This document shows, in pieces, positions 1 to 10,577 of a stretch of DNA of 64,000 nucleotides (position 1 is the stretch's first letter; each line of letters starts with the position of its first letter). Made by a program: the position numbers and the translations under genes. The notes under the pieces are model-generated. The model was not told where the DNA came from, searched no databases, and worked only from the letters and a program-made list of their open reading frames with translations. The stretch comes from Adiantum capillus-veneris (Eukaryota; Streptophyta; Polypodiopsida; Polypodiales; Pteridaceae): contig CM043949.1 of the NCBI GenBank assembly GCA_014529385.2, positions 109,639,977-109,703,976 on the forward strand, read 5' to 3'.

Positions 1-2826
1 TAAGGCTCAGCGGTCCCCAACGATTAATAGCAAAATAAACTAAACAACTAATAATGAAGTTCCAGGTGTTCATAATTCTCGTTCTTCCACTTCATAATTT
101 TCTCGTGCTATTCAACATCCAAGTAGTAAACAAGACTATTTTGTTTCTTTCAATATAGACCTAGGACATCTTGACCATTCAAATATTAAAAAATAGCTCA
201 CAAAATAATTTACGTGATGGAAGTTTGTTTGGTTAATATCGAACTAGTATTACCCGGTATGAAAATATTAGCAAGCTTGTTTGGTTTATTTTGATACTTT
301 AACCAATATCAAAATATATTTTTTTTCAATGTTTGAAAAGCCTTCCTGTTTCAGTCCAATCTAAAGAATACCTTGATCCTAGAATTTTACATTTACTATT
401 TTTTTCCAAAATGTACCTTCTAGTCTCGTTTCCTCTTTGTGGAAATGATCCATTCTTCCAAAGCTTTTGAACACCCTAGATCTTTTGAACTTCTATTTTT
501 TCGTTTCTTTATCCTTCCTAATGGATTTTTTTTTTTAATAGTCTTTGCTTAGTGGTTTACTTGCTCTATGTAAAAGATTTTTTTTCATTATTATCTTTTA
601 CTAATATGGTGTACATTCTATTAATGTGCCAAGTAGTGGTTTAGTTTGGTATGCTTTGGATGTAGATTTTCTTTGAATATGAATTGAGCATGGGAAATTT
701 ATCTACAAACCATTGCAAATGAGTAAGAACTACCTAGATTTTGGTGTTTTGCTTCATGAAGAATGGGTTTGAATGTTAGGTTTTACTTCTAATAATACAC
801 TGAAGAAAACAAATGAAGTGTTATTATAAGTTTTTGGCCTTTCTCAAATAAGGAAATAATTGTTTCATTAGAGCTCTTACATGGAGGGAAATTATTAGAG
901 ATATGTATAGTAATAAAATATGTCTCTTTATATACAAAAATCTTCATATAAAGTACCAAACTCATGAAAATGGCCACATTAAACACTAGTCGTGTATTTG
1001 AGCCACAAAAGTGGTTCGGGCAACTAAAGCGGCTCGTGCCAAAGTATGGTAATTTGATGCAGCTTTTGTATACAAGATGAAAGCTTCGTGAAAATTCTCG
1101 AGCATGCTTTGAAAGTGTGTAGAAGACTTTGGGAATCATCCTTGACTTCAAAAGTCCAAAACAACAAATTCATGTTTCCAAAAATATCAACAATTGCAGA
1201 AAATTGCAATTCATTGTTCAACTTGGACAAGTGTTAAACATTGGCCATCTTTATCTAGATATCATAGAAGTTCGACAACTCTATTATAAACATAAAGATG
1301 GATTTCAAAAGAAGTTTTGAGCAGGCTAAAGTATTATTTGATCGAATTTTGAAATACTTTAGTGAGTTTTTTGGGCATTTTGACAAATTAGGGCCCAAAG
1401 ATGGCCATGGACGCATGCGTTTAGTCTTGCCAATGGATTTCTTTTCTTGCTATTTTTATCAACTCATATCGTGTGTTTTGCATACTTCCCTAAAAAGGGG
1501 TTTCCTTATAGAGCTCTTCAGAATCATTGTCAAATTTTTTATTACAAAAATTACAAAAGTGGCTTTCTCCCAACAAAACCGGTGTTAAGAGAACTAAAAA
1601 CACCAATAGTGCGCAAATGCAAAAAACAACTTCCACAATTTGACTTGAACAATCACGAAAGCTTGAGTACATACCTCCGAATGGGAAACTCATCGTTAGC
1701 TTTCGATATGATCTATAGCTTTGGCATGGTTCCCATGTCAAAGTGCATGTATTCAAGAGAATACACTCTCATCTTGAAGTTAGCTTGATTTTGTTCTAGC
1801 CCAAAAGGAATGTGTTATTGTTAGCTGTCATGCATGATACAAGTAGCAAGGGAAAAAAAGCAAGGAAGACTTGTGTTCTGATACTAACTCCATGAGCACA
1901 ATATATGCATGTGTATCTAGAATATATGAGTTATGTAGACAATTTCAACAAAGTGCTATGTTTGTCATCAAATTAGTATAGAAAGAGTGTTGTATTCAAG
2001 CCAAGTAAATTGCGATATGAACATTCCCTATCCCTTTAAAGCATGATAACAAGTCCAAATCTAGTATACCTAAATATTTGGCAAGTACAACACACTTAAA
2101 TACTATTTGAGATCCTATCGATTGAAAATTATGGGGATCATAAGGGTATGGGTTTAAAGCACCTAGGCTTGTAGGATTTGAATACCCTCAGAGAATCTAG
2201 GCCCAAGAGTCATCCCAAGAATAGTTCTACGAATGCGTGTGCCCAAGAGCGACCACAATGAAACAATTACATCGAAGCTAGAGTGTTTATAGATCGTGGT
2301 TTTGTGAACACGTGTGTATTGTTCTTTGCACCTAACCTTGAGAGGCTAAGGCAGAGGGAGATTGGATTGCCCCAATTCCAAAAACTATGTAGACATTTTG
2401 ATGGGACATGTGACCCTCATGACCATGTGGCTTGATACAATCAAGTGCCATTTAATGAAGGTGTTAAAGACTTGTACACCACAACTTAGAATCGTGAAAT
2501 GGGATGCAATGACTGGTTTTTTAGATGTCCTATTTTCATATGTAGATCGAGTAATTAAAATTTTATAGACTCAACTACTGTTATCTCACAATTTAGATTC
2601 ATCACATGGGACTCTAGAGGGTGCAATACATGCCTTTTTAGATGTCTTAGTTTTCATATATTACTTATTTTATTATTACGATATATCAAGGATCTTACCC
2701 AATGACCTTAGATCGTCAAGAGGCAATACATTCATTGAATAAAATTATGAAATTGCATTTACAAGAGGAAGTTTATAAATCCACTTCCAAATAACTGTCA
2801 TAAGTTTATAAGCAATTACCCCCAGG
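1..2826. other. AT-rich region without a recognisable gene
   Basis: Short open frames occur on both strands, but none shows a recognisable domain, codon-like composition or continuation into a neighbouring exon. A sequence resembling a decayed primer-binding site (TCTGATACTAACTCC, near 1876-1890) hints that part of this stretch is old retroelement sequence, but no LTR pair is visible. I see no tRNA or rRNA here. Confidence 0.5.
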
Positions 2827-3064
2827 GGTCGACTTTATAATCATATTAATATGTCATGTGAATTCAAAAAGAAGGGGTTCTATTGCTGAAAATTCAAGAA
2901 ATTTAACAAAGATACATAAATAAGAGGGGTTTTTTGTATTCATTTTGATAAAAATACGTATTAATTCATGAAAAAGAGGGGTCAATCTATTTATGTCCAC
3001 ATTTTAGCGGTGGGAATTTTTAAATACCCTATGAGCTTACATAGGGGGTTCTTAATAGTGGACC
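2827..3064 (+). repeat. Small dispersed repeat with inverted ends, copy 1
   Basis: This 238-bp copy begins GGTCGACTTTATAATC and ends AATAGTGGACC, so its ends are imperfect inverted repeats of about 10 bases. The interior shares blocks with the copy at 3421-3595: a run near the left end (AATCATATTAATATGTCAT), an AATTTAACAAAGA block, and AGGGGGTTCTTAATA near the right end. This is the architecture of a MITE-like element. I could not fix a target-site duplication, so the class is inferred. Confidence 0.5.
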
Positions 3065-3420
3065 TTATCTCTTGACAATAACAAGTCAATTTAGTAATTG
3101 ATGTACACATGGATATAGAAGCCATTTGAGCACATGGGATAACAAGAATACTTATGGTTGATGCCCTCACAATGAAGTATAAATAAGATATCTCTTAATC
3201 ACATGGCAAGGTTCACTAGGGTTTTTCTAAATGTCGCATGTTGTATAGCTACATGTGATGATCTCATTCTCTTTATTGATATCACCCACTCAATGCTATA
3301 CCATTAGAGTTTACACGATTGAGCTACAGAGGAAGCGATCAGATCCAAATCTTTGCCTCCAATAAACTCAAGGGGTTTAATACACGTAAAGCCTCTATGT
3401 CATGTGTGTTGAACTCGAGG
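3065..3420. other. Spacer between two copies of the small repeat
   Basis: I see no coding or structural feature in this AT-rich spacer beyond low-complexity runs. Confidence 0.4.
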
Positions 3421-3595
3421 GGTGCACTATGTAATCATGTTAATGTATCATATGAATTCAATAAGAGGAGTTTTTAAGTTCAAAAAATTTAGTTAAATAA
3501 GAGACATACATTAACAGAAGAGGTTTTGACATTCCATTTTGACTCTTTAAATACTCTCAAACGGACGTTATACAGGGGGTTCTCAATAATGCACC
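3421..3595 (+). repeat. Small dispersed repeat with inverted ends, copy 2
   Basis: This 175-bp copy begins GGTGCACTATGTAATC and ends AATAATGCACC. GGTGCA and TGCACC form inverted ends, and the bases just inside them (CTAT and AATA) also nearly match. The interior aligns in blocks with copy 1 at 2827-3064, and the left end matches 4745-4870. A short non-autonomous DNA element is the simplest reading, but this is not proven. Confidence 0.5.
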
Positions 3596-3957
3596 TTCTG
3601 AAGTGCTCAAGGCTTGAAACCCCATAACTATAGATTTTTCATGAAGATAACACACCCTTTTGTGTATATCCCTACCGTGGGACAAATATATAACAAGTGG
3701 GATAAAATAACCCTTTCGGTTGTGTTATGTTCAGACACTGGTGTGACCCCCCTCACCATGGCACGCGCGGTGCGCCCTCAGATAAAAGCAAAAGCAAAAG
3801 CAGCTTTGTGCCAACTATTGAGGGACCCCATGGCATATAGTGGCAAGGACCCAATGACCCCTCCAAGCCAATGATAATGATGATTGCACCTCGCCAAAAA
3901 AGAAAAATAATAATAACTTTTTTTTATAAAAAGAGGAGAGAAAAGTAAGTGGGTAAC

Positions 3958-4144
3958 CTGGCCCGAACTTCATGAGGCGAATTGAACCGACACCACCATC
4001 GCCTTCTAGATACTCGCAGGAACTCACGTATTCCGGCATCAGCTTCGGCACCACCTCCGGGTTCTTGATGGTATCCCATAGCGTCGTCGCTGGCACCTTC
4101 AGCTCAATTGCAGCGGCCATGGAGCGTGCAACTGCAGTAGCCAT
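3958..4144 (-). CDS. Bet v 1 / PR-10-like (START-fold) protein, exon 1
   Basis: This minus-strand exon encodes 62 codons plus one base, starting at the ATG at 4144. The protein has the N-terminal layout of the Bet v 1/PR-10 and MLP family: a beta strand (AAAIELKVPATTLW), helix positions (NPEVVPKLMPEY), then the glycine-rich loop (EGDGGVGSIRLMKF) that lies over the hydrophobic ligand pocket. The exon ends CAG with GTTACC following, a good splice donor. A phase-1 intron after codon 62 is the classic position in this family, which supports a real gene. Family members bind small hydrophobic ligands in the cytosol and are often defence- or hormone-related; the ligand here is unknown. The second exon, about 95 residues in the family, was not found to the left and may lie beyond the window. 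Upstream in-frame codons exist but no better ATG, so 4144 is preferred. Confidence 0.8.
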
Positions 4145-4215
4145 TCTTCTTATATTATGCCCAGCGGCGGCCTGCTGCACTCGCAACACACAGAATCAAG
4201 CCTTTAGCTAGCTAG

Positions 4216-4218
<3 letters not shown>

Positions 4219-4251
<33 letters not shown>
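4219..4251. repeat. (TC)n/(GA)n microsatellite in the PR-10-like 5' region
   Basis: About 16 TC units lie roughly 75 bases upstream of the ATG of the PR-10-like exon. On the gene's sense strand this is a GA tract, probably within the 5' UTR or core promoter. In plants such tracts can bind BPC/GAGA-type factors; any role here is inferred from position only. Confidence 0.8.
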
Positions 4252-4253
<2 letters not shown>

Positions 4254-4304
4254 CTACGAACCCTATCTGATGAAGACGATGAAAGACTCGAGGGGCGGGC
4301 CTCT

Positions 4305-4330
4305 GAGAGAGAGAGAGAGAGAGAGAGAGA
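4305..4330. repeat. (GA)n microsatellite, second tract upstream of the PR-10-like exon
   Basis: Thirteen GA units lie about 50 bases beyond the first tract. On the minus strand this one reads CT, opposite to its neighbour, so the two tracts form an inverted pair able to base-pair across a short loop. The surrounding 4331-4744 shows no further gene signal. Confidence 0.8.
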
Positions 4331-4744
4331 TCAGACTCAGTGTGAGTGTGAGTGTGAGAGAGAAGGAGAGGAGAGTTGAAGAGGATTGGGAGGGAGAAGG
4401 TTTATTAAGGCTAGCCGGGGAATCTAAAGTAGGGAAGAGGACGATGGGACAAGGCTATGCCGGCCAGCTCCCCACACCCCCTTTGCTTTTGAGTACTCCT
4501 CGTGCACCCAAAGAAAATCAACCTCTGTCTACAAGATGCTTATAGCTATTGTGCTCACTCTCCTTTTGGTATGTCCCTTTCTTGCCCCCACATCCTTGAA
4601 GCTAAAGCATCTACCCACACCACACCACACCATTTGAAAGCATAGGTTTTAGAACCCCTCTTTTCCAACTTGCACAAGCATTATGCACCACAATGGCATA
4701 TACTCATGTATGGGCACTCCCATATGTGTGTGCATACCTAGGGA

Positions 4745-4870
4745 GGTGCATTGTGTAATCATGTTAATATATAACGTGAGTTCGAAAGGAAAGGTTTTAA
4801 AATGTAAAAATTTTAGGCAATTTAACAAAAATATATTAAAATGATGGATTTTTATTTAATTTTTTAAAAA
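4745..4870 (+). repeat. Left half of the small dispersed repeat, copy 3
   Basis: The start GGTGCATTGTGTAATCATG matches the left end of the copy at 3421, followed by the shared AATTTAACAAA block. The right end is not adjacent; a match to it occurs at 5800-5850 instead. The copy is therefore either truncated or split by an insertion. Confidence 0.45.
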
Positions 4871-5260
4871 AATAAAATAAAAAATCATTTTATTAGGTCT
4901 CCCCAATTTCGAAAAAAGAAAAAATGCTTGTAGGTTGATTCAAAGATGATGACTTTTAGAATAAGGACTTGGAAAGTCAAGGTTGGTTTAAGGAGAATCT
5001 CAGAAGTCCAAAGCGAAAGTGAACGAGGCGTCACCATCAAAGGCTCTTCTGTCTCCTCCCCCAAGCGAGCTCACCTAGAGGTGAGACAAGGTTGCATTGA
5101 CGAGGGATCCCAAGGGAATGGTGCGCAGGGCCGAAAAATGGAAAATGGAGAAGGAAGGGGACAGAGCGACGAGCGACATCAAGCGAGATCCTTCTTTGTC
5201 TCCCCGGCTCCCACCCGCCTCCACTGGGTCTATCTTTGCCCCCTCCTCGTGCAGCAGTAG

Positions 5261-5325
<65 letters not shown>

Positions 5326-5799
5326 TCTCTCCTCTTGCCAGCGCACAACAAGCGAGACAGCACGACTCTAGATTAGGCAAGCTGATCATCGATTGAAATC
5401 TGATATCTTCTGTTTCAGTAGTACTAGAACAGACCTCTGCCATGGGTTGATCATACGAATTATCTGATCTTTGAGAGTGGTCATCACATCGTCAAGCATC
5501 CGAAGTACCCTCTAGCTTGATGATCTGCGAAATGTAACCAGGGTTTAAAAGTTCTCCGATACTCCTTTCCAGTTCTGCCCAGCTTGCTGCTGCAAGGGCA
5601 AAGAGCGTAATTAAGAATGGTGTGAATCTTGAGAATTAGGCATGGGGACCTACTGCATATCATTTCCATGAACATTGAAGGATGGTCGAGGACACAGTGT
5701 ACTTTGAATCTTTGAGTTAGGAACACCTTTTAATTTTTTTGATGCCATTAGAAACACCTTTCAATCATTTTATTTATTCATACAATGTTTTTTTTTTAA
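4871..5799. other. Region between two repeat halves, with a long GA tract
   Basis: This stretch is more GC-rich in its first half (5000-5250) than its surroundings. It contains an uninterrupted (GA)n tract at 5265-5322. Open frames on both strands run through the tract and give only Ser-Leu or Arg-Glu repeats. I recognise no protein. It could be transcribed, for example as a 5' leader, but no splice-bounded exon is visible. Confidence 0.4.
5265..5322. repeat. (GA)29 microsatellite
   Basis: A perfect GA run of 58 bases. Confidence 0.95.
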
Positions 5800-5850
5800 A
5801 TTAATACCTCGCGAACGCACGTTATATAGGGAGATCTTGAACGGTGAACC
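5800..5850 (+). repeat. Right-end match of the small dispersed repeat
   Basis: AATACCTCGCGAACGCACG, TTATATAGGGAGATCTTGA and GGTGAACC correspond in order to the right end of the copy at 3421-3595 (AATACTC, AACGGACGTTATACAGG, TGCACC). It may be the other half of copy 3. Confidence 0.4.
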
Positions 5851-6072
5851 CCTCGAGGTGCACACGTGTACACTCCACACTAAAGAAACATCTTGAATCA
5901 TCTAGAGTTCCAATGTCCACATATAATTTCCTTCCCAGAGCAGAAAATTCTAGATTTCCAATGTCCACATATAGTTACCTCTCTATATCATTAGATGCTC
6001 TTCTTGAAGGTTTTCCAAACTATTCACAAATCTCAAATTAGAAAATAGAATGGACATTTGAAAAACTTTAAG

Positions 6073-6078
<6 letters not shown>

Positions 6079-6150
<72 letters not shown>
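6079..6150. repeat. Compound (CT)17(CA)19 microsatellite
   Basis: A CT run at 6079-6112 passes directly into a CA run at 6113-6150. The flanking 5851-6159 has no recognised gene. Confidence 0.95.
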
Positions 6151-6151
<1 letters not shown>

Positions 6152-7154
6152 CGTCTCTTTGATTTAGGGAATAGAAACTAGTGCTCCCCTTGTCGGCTAT
6201 ATTTTGTAGTCAATGCACTCCAAGAGACAATGGATTGGGAGCGCATCAAGCTATTTTCATGGTTTCATGAATAGAGACAACACTTGGAATACATGTCATC
6301 CAAAGCCACCGAGTGTGATATTTATTTCATAGCCCTGACTATCATGAATTTGTTTGCAATGCAAGCTTCTTGCATAACTCCTAGGGGTTGTCCTTTTGCA
6401 TGCATAGGGTTCGCAACCACGCCTTCGAGCTGCAAGAATCGGTCGAAGAATCTGAATAGGTCAAAGCATCTGAATAAAGAACCTCACTTTATATTCATTG
6501 AAAATAGCCCACTGCTTTTTGGTACTACAAGTTGGGCACATCTTGCAATCAATTCACTCAAAGATGCAACATTCTAGCTGACATTATGCTCATCAAGCAC
6601 TTTTTCTACTTTCTTGGGTAGATCATACACATCGATGAAAGTGACCCCAAACACAAATATTTTGTCCAAGTTCCCTTGAGTAACTATGCCACCATAAATT
6701 TGTTTGCCCATCCGAGCTTATTGAGTAATTTCAAGATGCAAGCATGGTTCATTGCATTAGGAAATAAATCCTCACTTTGCGTTTGTTGATGAAAACAACT
6801 CAATGCTTCCTATTCTACCCTAGTGTGCATCTTCCGCAATCAATGCACTCCGACAAAAGACATTCTTAAATCTTGACACTAAATACATCAAGTCATTCTG
6901 CAATGTCATGAATACAACACACCTGGCATACATATTGTCATCCAAATCAATCCCAAGCACATACCAAAAGCCCCTGATAAACTATCTTGCCATGAATTTT
7001 GATTTTCCATGTCAACTTCTTGCATAATTCCATATCCCTTCAAGATGCAAGCATAGGTTCTTGCATTAGAAGAGAAACACTCACTCCATGTTTGTAAACA
7101 ATAGGCCCAATGTTTCCTAGCTGTGGCCCCATTCGGAACTCCAAGTGAGAAGGC

Positions 7155-7300
7155 CAAGGAACTACCTGCATGCTATTCTCCACCCAACCTCCTCCTCTTA
7201 TAGGCCCTTGCAGCTATCTTTAGGAGCCCTTGGATTGTGCATGCCTAGCTAGCCTTGCCTAAGCTCATAGCCCCTTGTTGGTACCCTCTTCCTGATATTA
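7155..7300 (+). repeat. Duplicated segment, first copy
   Basis: A block containing CTCCACCCAACCTCCTCCTC, CTATCTTTAGGAGCCC and GCATGCCTAGC recurs about 324 bases downstream with substitutions. It is a local duplication within the PPR relic. Confidence 0.7.
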
Positions 7301-7480
7301 CTCCCCCTTGAAGGAGAGTTGACATCCTTGAAAACATCAATAAAATAAATGTGCGTAAGAATATTAATGGTTTCCTCTCTAAACATGTCTCGGGTCAACT
7401 ACTCCGCTTAATAATTACCAAATATGATACTCATATGTGAAATTATATGCTTGTAGCTCTGATTCCATTGGGAAGTCCAT

Positions 7481-7622
7481 GGAACCAACTACATGTTATT
7501 CTCCACCCAACCTCCTCCTCTTATAGGTTGCCTAACCTATCTTTAGGAGCCCATGAACTCTGCATGCCTAGCCAACCTTGCCTAACACAACCCCCCCAAA
7601 GTCGTACCCTTATCTTGATACC
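7481..7622 (+). repeat. Duplicated segment, second copy
   Basis: Second copy of the block at 7155-7300, sharing the same three landmarks in the same order with scattered differences. Confidence 0.7.
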
Positions 7623-7747
7623 AGGAGACTCTATATCCATCATGAAGCTCTTCAAGCACTGATATGCACTTTTGTGAGTATACCAAAGTGGACATGCATG
7701 TTTCCCTTGACTAAAGATGCAAGCATAGATGATTGCACTAGAGGAAA

Positions 7748-7748
<1 letters not shown>

Positions 7749-7791
<43 letters not shown>
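7749..7791. repeat. (CT)21 microsatellite
   Basis: A perfect CT run of 43 bases inside the PPR relic. Confidence 0.95.
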
Positions 7792-7793
<2 letters not shown>

Positions 7794-7990
7794 CAATCAT
7801 TGAAAAGAACCAATGCTTCCTAGCAATACCTTGTTGGACATATCTCTTCATACTAAACTACTTACTAGTGGATATATTCCACAAACAAAGTCCTTTTTGT
7901 CAACATTGTACCCGTTTTGAGGTAGTTGCTTGTTTTACAATTGAGAATGTGAGCCCCTTCAAAAGGTGCACTAAACTATCAAAACTAGGA

Positions 7991-8091
7991 AATAGAAGAG
8001 CAAGGGTGCCCATCAAAAATCAACCCTCTCCACATGAATCTAACAAATAGAAGAGCAAGGGTGCCCATCAAAAATCAACCCTCTCCACATG
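7991..8091. repeat. Tandem duplication, 55-bp unit
   Basis: The unit AATAGAAGAGCAAGGGTGCC and its continuation occur at 7991 and again at 8046, with about 46 identical bases. It is a recent local duplication. The remaining 8092-8583 shows no recognised gene. Confidence 0.85.
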
Positions 8092-8583
8092 CATGTTAGA
8101 TTCCGAATAACCCTTTTAGAAAAGGGCATCTCAATGGTTTGGGAAAAGCTTTTGAAGTTGAGAGAAGAGCTTTTATCCATTGCATATATCTAGAATGCAA
8201 TCTAGTGCGTAGTGGCCCATAACGACCCTCTAATTTCAATGCAATCAATACAAAGTTTACTTGTTCTCTCAACCAAATGTCAATGTAATGCTTATATGTT
8301 AACAGGACAACAAGAAACACATCTCCATGGTACAAATCCATGCAATAAAGTTGAGAGACACAAACACATAGAGACTAACTTAGGGAGACAAAAACAACAG
8401 CAGAAGTATAAGTGCATGAGTGCCCCACTAGTAAAGGCATAGCCTAATGTAGATTGTATGTTGTCCACATTGCCTAGGAAAAACACATGTAGTGTTTGTT
8501 TCCAAAGCAAATGCAGAACTCTTTTATGCAAATCAAATATGTCATCACAACTTTCACTATCCTTGGGGTCCACCTCCAAAAAT

Positions 8584-10400
8584 CCATCGCCATTTACACA
8601 AGAGAGATACAAAGGGCTTTGACAGGCACACTCCTCTGTCCAAAAGTTTCACTTTGCAAGCTTCAAAACGAAACAAGAACTAGGCAAAAAACCCCTAATT
8701 TGATTAATTTTTTACTTTTATAGGGTGGGGGGTTCAATTTGGGAAAACTTCTCTTCAATTGGTCCATATGGCACTCATTTTTGGTATTTTTTGGGAAGGG
8801 GGACACCGTCTTGCTCCATCTGCTCTCTTCTTCTCTTTTGCACTTGGGGGGGGGGGGCATTAGCGACGTCGCTATTGTCTCCTAGCATTTTTTTTTTTTA
8901 AATTATCCTTCAATTTCTACCCTCTTTGGGCTTAGCCTTGCACTACCCTATATGCTTGACTTTGACTCTTCCTCTCTCTATGCGACTCCTTTTGGCCTCT
9001 CTTTGGTCCCGCCTTTGCCCTCTGCCTTGGTTTGTCCGGCATCAACTGGCCCTTTGTCTTTGCTCAGTTCACCTAGTTGTTCTCCAATTCTCCCTCCTCC
9101 TTCCTATGCTTAACCTCTGCAGGACCTCTCTCTTACCCGAGGGGGGAAGGCAATAGCGATATCGCTATTGCCCCCTCTCTCTCCTTTAAAATTTCGGGGC
9201 CCCAAGGGCCGTGGGAGTTGCCCCCTATCGGGCTTGCCACGTCACCACTACCGCCACCAAACCTTCATGCGCAGGTGTGCCATTGCGCCGCCCCACCTCG
9301 CCTCCAATACCGACAATCGCCATCCCGCCGGCCGCGCAGCGCCAGCAAACAGCGCCCGGTGCTCTCGCCATGGCCAACGAGCTCATGGAGCTCCAACCCA
9401 CCTTCATGCTTCCAAATGGCGCCTCCTCTCAGCTCTTATACCCCAACTCCAGCGCTTCTGTATCCACATGTGGGGCAATTCGGCCGCCACGTGGCAGCAC
9501 CGTAAGGCTCTAGCCTTTGAAAGCCTTGGAACAAACAAAAAAAGACTCCTTTGTGAGAGAGAGAGAGAGAGACCCCCTCTAGGGGTGCCCACTTGGCCCC
9601 ACTCCTATTCTCTGCTTACAGATCCCATCCCGGAGCTGTTAGGCCATGTCACAAGCCCGTGTCCTCGGCTCCGCTCTACGCAACTTCCCTCGACTTTTGG
9701 CCTCTGCAAACCCGCTATCCGAGGCCATTAAAAACTTAAAAAATCATCTGCAATTGTTCATTGACAAATGCTCCCAACTTCAACTCCCTATATCTAGCCG
9801 ACAAAGCATCTGATTGACGTGCCGTCGACTCGTGCCAACTCCACATGGTTCATACTATCACCGAGAACTTTGGCGAGGCTCAAAAACTGCCAAATGGCAC
9901 ATCCTCCAATGCAACCAACAGACCCGGCCCTTGGAAAATCTTCTAATGGCCATAACTTGCCATCCAGAGCTCTGATTCGCAATCCGAGAAGACCAGCATG
10001 CTCCATAACTTGAGCTCTACACATGTATACATTGATATAAACCCGGGCCACCTGTCCCCAGTTGCCTTGTTCGTCGGGGATCTGCTACATACTCTTTCTT
10101 TAAACTGCAATATCTTGAGCATCAGGGTTGCGTTTGACGAGCCGTCTAGACCGGCTTCTAGAGCACACTGAGCACCACATTATAGCACATAAAACCCACA
10201 TGTCGGGCATAGTAGGCCACCAACCTGCTTGGCTCTTTGCAGCACACGTTTGGCCTAAAAAACCACTTCGAGCATACACCTCCGCTATCCTTGGGCTGCC
10301 TAGGGCTTTGGTACCTGCCCTAGCCTTCTGCATTGCACTCACATGCTACCTCTGCCTGGCATAGACGATCTCCTAGCTCGGACCAACTTTAGCTGCACCA
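8584..10400 (-). repeat. Element A 3' LTR
   Basis: This is the left-hand copy and is downstream in the element's own orientation. It contains a TATA-like TATAAGAG on the minus strand at about 9434-9441, a short GA tract at 9554-9571, a poly-G run near 8846 and the palindrome at 9149-9172. Open frames here, such as 9168-9731, are chance frames in GC-rich LTR sequence. Confidence 0.85.
9149..9172. promoter_or_regulatory. 24-bp perfect palindrome in the element A LTR
   Basis: GGCAATAGCGAT is followed directly by its own reverse complement, giving 12-base arms with no loop. The other LTR keeps 20 bases of it at 13506-13525. A related palindrome, TAGCGACGTCGCTA, lies at 8861-8874. Its position downstream of the presumed TATA on the sense strand suggests a transcribed or protein-binding element; its function is unknown. 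Confidence 0.6.
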
Positions 10401-10577
10401 TCATTGCCCACCCCCTCGTTGAAAATTTATGTTCAACCACACATGGCCTTATTGCACTAAAAAACTGCACACCCAAAACAAACTCTCTGTATACTGCAAA
10501 ACCACTTAGCATATATACAAAAAACTGGCATCTGCTACCCATTGTCTTTGCTCATGCGGGTTGCCCAACCCCCTGCT
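10401..10577 (-). promoter_or_regulatory. Element A 3' untranslated region and polypurine tract
   Basis: On the minus strand a purine run GAGGGGGTGGG ends three to seven bases before the LTR start. It is the priming site for plus-strand DNA synthesis. The same tract and flank recur at 33784-33799 in the Tat-like element, with the upstream text also alignable (AACATAAATYTTCRACGAGG). Confidence 0.75.

Larger units (their letters stand above)
6160..7800 (-). pseudogene. Degenerate PPR-repeat protein gene
   Basis: Pieces of plant PPR motifs occur in several frames on the minus strand. They include a TYACILKGYG segment near 7040, AMNHACILKLL near 6740, GKQIYGGIVTQGNLDKIF at about 6650-6712, DMYSK at 6283-6299 and SIVSWSAL at 6211-6234. 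A further YACIF remnant lies near 7720. These match the successive A/B helix consensus of PLS-type PPR proteins, which bind organellar RNA for editing, splicing or processing. Frameshifts and stops separate the motifs, and no motif run is longer than about 80 residues, so this is a dead copy. An internal duplication (7155-7300 and 7481-7622) and a CT tract have been added since. No start or DYW/E domain was found, so the original length is unknown. Confidence 0.72.

Noticed and set aside
1447-1788. 113-codon plus-strand frame as a host gene
   Set aside because: No recognised motif, no splice-bounded structure and no supporting neighbour; left as unassigned.
5037-5443. Frames with long Ser-Leu or Arg-Glu runs (also at 7521-7823 and 50789-51021)
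   Set aside because: These are translations of GA/CT microsatellites.
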